This document shows, in pieces, positions 32,399 to 33,069 of a stretch of 33,069 nt of DNA. The notes beneath the pieces were generated by a model. The model was not told the DNA's origin and made no database searches. It saw only the letters and a list, made by a program, of their open reading frames with translations. The first letter of the stretch is position 1; each line of letters opens with the position of its first letter. The translations under genes and the position numbers were made by a program. The stretch lies in the NCBI GenBank assembly GCA_965218865.1, contig CBDCME010000011.1:1-33069 (forward strand), given 5' to 3'. The DNA comes from CBDCME01 sp965218865 (GTDB lineage Bacteria; Pseudomonadota; Alphaproteobacteria; JAAXGF01).

Positions 32399-32430
32399 TG
32401 GAGCGGGAGACGGGAATTGAACCCGCGACC
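32399..32430 (-). tRNA. 3' end of a tRNA-Gly-like gene (T-arm and acceptor strand only)
   Basis: On the minus strand the bases read GCGGGTTCAATTCCCGT, a T-arm with 5-bp stem and 7-base TTCAATT loop, followed by the acceptor strand CTCCCGC, discriminator T and CCA. The acceptor sequence and U73 fit tRNA-Gly. The anticodon arm and 5' half are absent upstream. This is a truncated gene, of the kind left as an attachment site at the end of an integrated element. Confidence 0.7.
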
Positions 32431-32486
32431 GTTCACCCCAACCGGAATTTCTTGCGCCTGGAGAAGCACTCCCAACAGAAACTTGA

Positions 32487-32508
32487 TCCTCGGGTCTCGG
32501 CCCGAGGA
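32487..32508. repeat. 8-bp perfect hairpin
   Basis: TCCTCGGG (32487-32494) pairs with CCCGAGGA (32501-32508) around a six-base loop. There is no T tract on either side, so a terminator role is not supported. Confidence 0.6.
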
Positions 32509-32665
32509 CCGGAATTGAAAAGAGGTGTCCTTTCCTGGGCACCCACTTCCACCCGGAAGGGATCGCGGACTAGGCCCTAAAATTTGCGCTGACACCCGCT
32601 AAGGCTTACGCTCCGAAAAAATACTTTGATACTGCCCAGTGCGGTACATGGCGGGGGAGGTACGG

Positions 32666-33010
32666 ATGGGTGGAATCCTGACAAACGTTGCGGGTGCCGT
32701 GCGCGCGGTTTGGCTGGCCGTTGTCGCGCTTTTTGTTTTGTGGCCAGGGAACGCCGGCGCCCAGTCCGACGCGCTTTTGGAGCAGTACAACCAGGTTCAG
32801 GCCCTTTATCAACAAGGCAAATACGCCGAGGCCATTCCCTTTGCCCAACGCGCACTGGAACTTGGTGAGGAGGAGTTTGGGCCTGACGCTCCCACGACCG
32901 GGACATTGCTCGACAGCCTGGTCGGTCTGTACTGGAAGCAGGGCCGCAACGGGGAGGCCGAGCCACTTTACAAACGCTCCCCGGCGATTTCGGGGCAATG
33001 TCCCGGCTGA
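32666..33010 (+). CDS. Exported tetratricopeptide-repeat protein, apparently truncated
   Basis: The start ATG at 32666 lies five bases after GGGGGAGG. The N-terminus (MGGILTNVAGAVRAVWLAVV, then ALFVLWPGNAGAQ) is a signal peptide with cleavage after NAGA, so the protein is exported. Residues from about 36 form TPR helices: EQYNQVQALYQQGKYAEAIP, FAQRALELGEEEFGPDAPTT and LVGLYWKQGRNGEAEPLYKR, the kinesin-light-chain-like TPR type in which repeats normally continue for several hundred residues. Here the frame ends after SPAISGQCPG at residue 114, just where another repeat (RSLAI...) should begin. The gene is therefore likely truncated or frameshifted near 32975. No partner gene is visible before the window ends. 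Confidence 0.7.
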   Translation: MGGILTNVAGAVRAVWLAVVALFVLWPGNAGAQSDALLEQYNQVQALYQQGKYAEAIPFAQRALELGEEEFGPDAPTTGTLLDSLVGLYWKQGRNGEAEPLYKRSPAISGQCPG

Positions 33011-33069
33011 TGTTGAAAAAGTGAGGTAGGCGTCATTCGCCTGGAACCGTTAGGCTCTGGGTGTTGAAT

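Noticed and set aside
32487..32508. Hairpin considered as an intrinsic terminator
   Set aside because: There is no T tract after the stem on either strand.
32318..32580. Short frames giving RRELNPRP and ERETGIEPAT type peptides
   Set aside because: These are well-known artefacts of translating the region around a tRNA T-arm. The underlying feature is the tRNA-Gly 3' end.

Overview
The window is high-GC DNA from a Gram-negative bacterium. An alphaproteobacterium is the best guess, because of an Mla-type retrograde lipid ABC operon with a PqiC-like lipoprotein, a TAXI-family TRAP transporter, and a small heat-shock gene preceded by what looks like a ROSE-type RNA thermometer. The genus cannot be named from sequence alone.

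Layout. (1) 1-3200, a scarred mobile region: a gene running off the left edge, a RelE/ParE-like toxin with its XRE antitoxin, the tail of a tyrosine recombinase, and a broken serine resolvase into which an intact-ended IS1595 element (8-bp target duplication) has jumped. A small membrane protein follows. (2) 3332-6964, a compact four-gene operon for an MlaE/MlaF/MlaD-type lipid transporter and its lipoprotein. (3) 7038-15062, a class III aminotransferase, a BKACE-family (3-keto-5-aminohexanoate cleavage-like) enzyme, a TAXI TRAP binding protein and a fused TRAP permease. This reads as one uptake-and-catabolism locus, now split by a 2.08-kb ISAs1-type element whose transposase carries an N-terminal DruA-like (DUF4338) domain. 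(4) 15.1-27.9 kb, an insertion-sequence pile-up: a 5'-truncated group II intron, a sulfotransferase gene cut by an IS5-family element, a decayed IS110 element with a possible bridge-RNA region, three nearly identical IS630 copies (one interrupted by a second IS1595 element), and a second, different IS630. Between them lie remnants of a rhomboid protease, a GIY-YIG nuclease and a TPR-like protein. (5) 26.5-33 kb, a gluzincin-type metalloprotease gene interrupted by IS630 and then decayed, an unrecognised 282-residue protein, an Hsp20 gene with its thermosensor leader, two inverted 109-bp MITE-like repeats, a tRNA-Gly 3' end, and a truncated secreted TPR protein.

Intact functional content is therefore small: the lipid transporter operon, the aminotransferase/BKACE/TRAP set, the toxin-antitoxin pair and Hsp20. 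Most of the rest records repeated transposition followed by frameshift decay. The features most worth following are the 109-bp MITE-like repeat, the DruA-transposase fusion element, the ROSE-like leader, the A8 recoding site shared by the three IS630 copies, and the IS110 leader region. I found no CRISPR array and no complete defence system.
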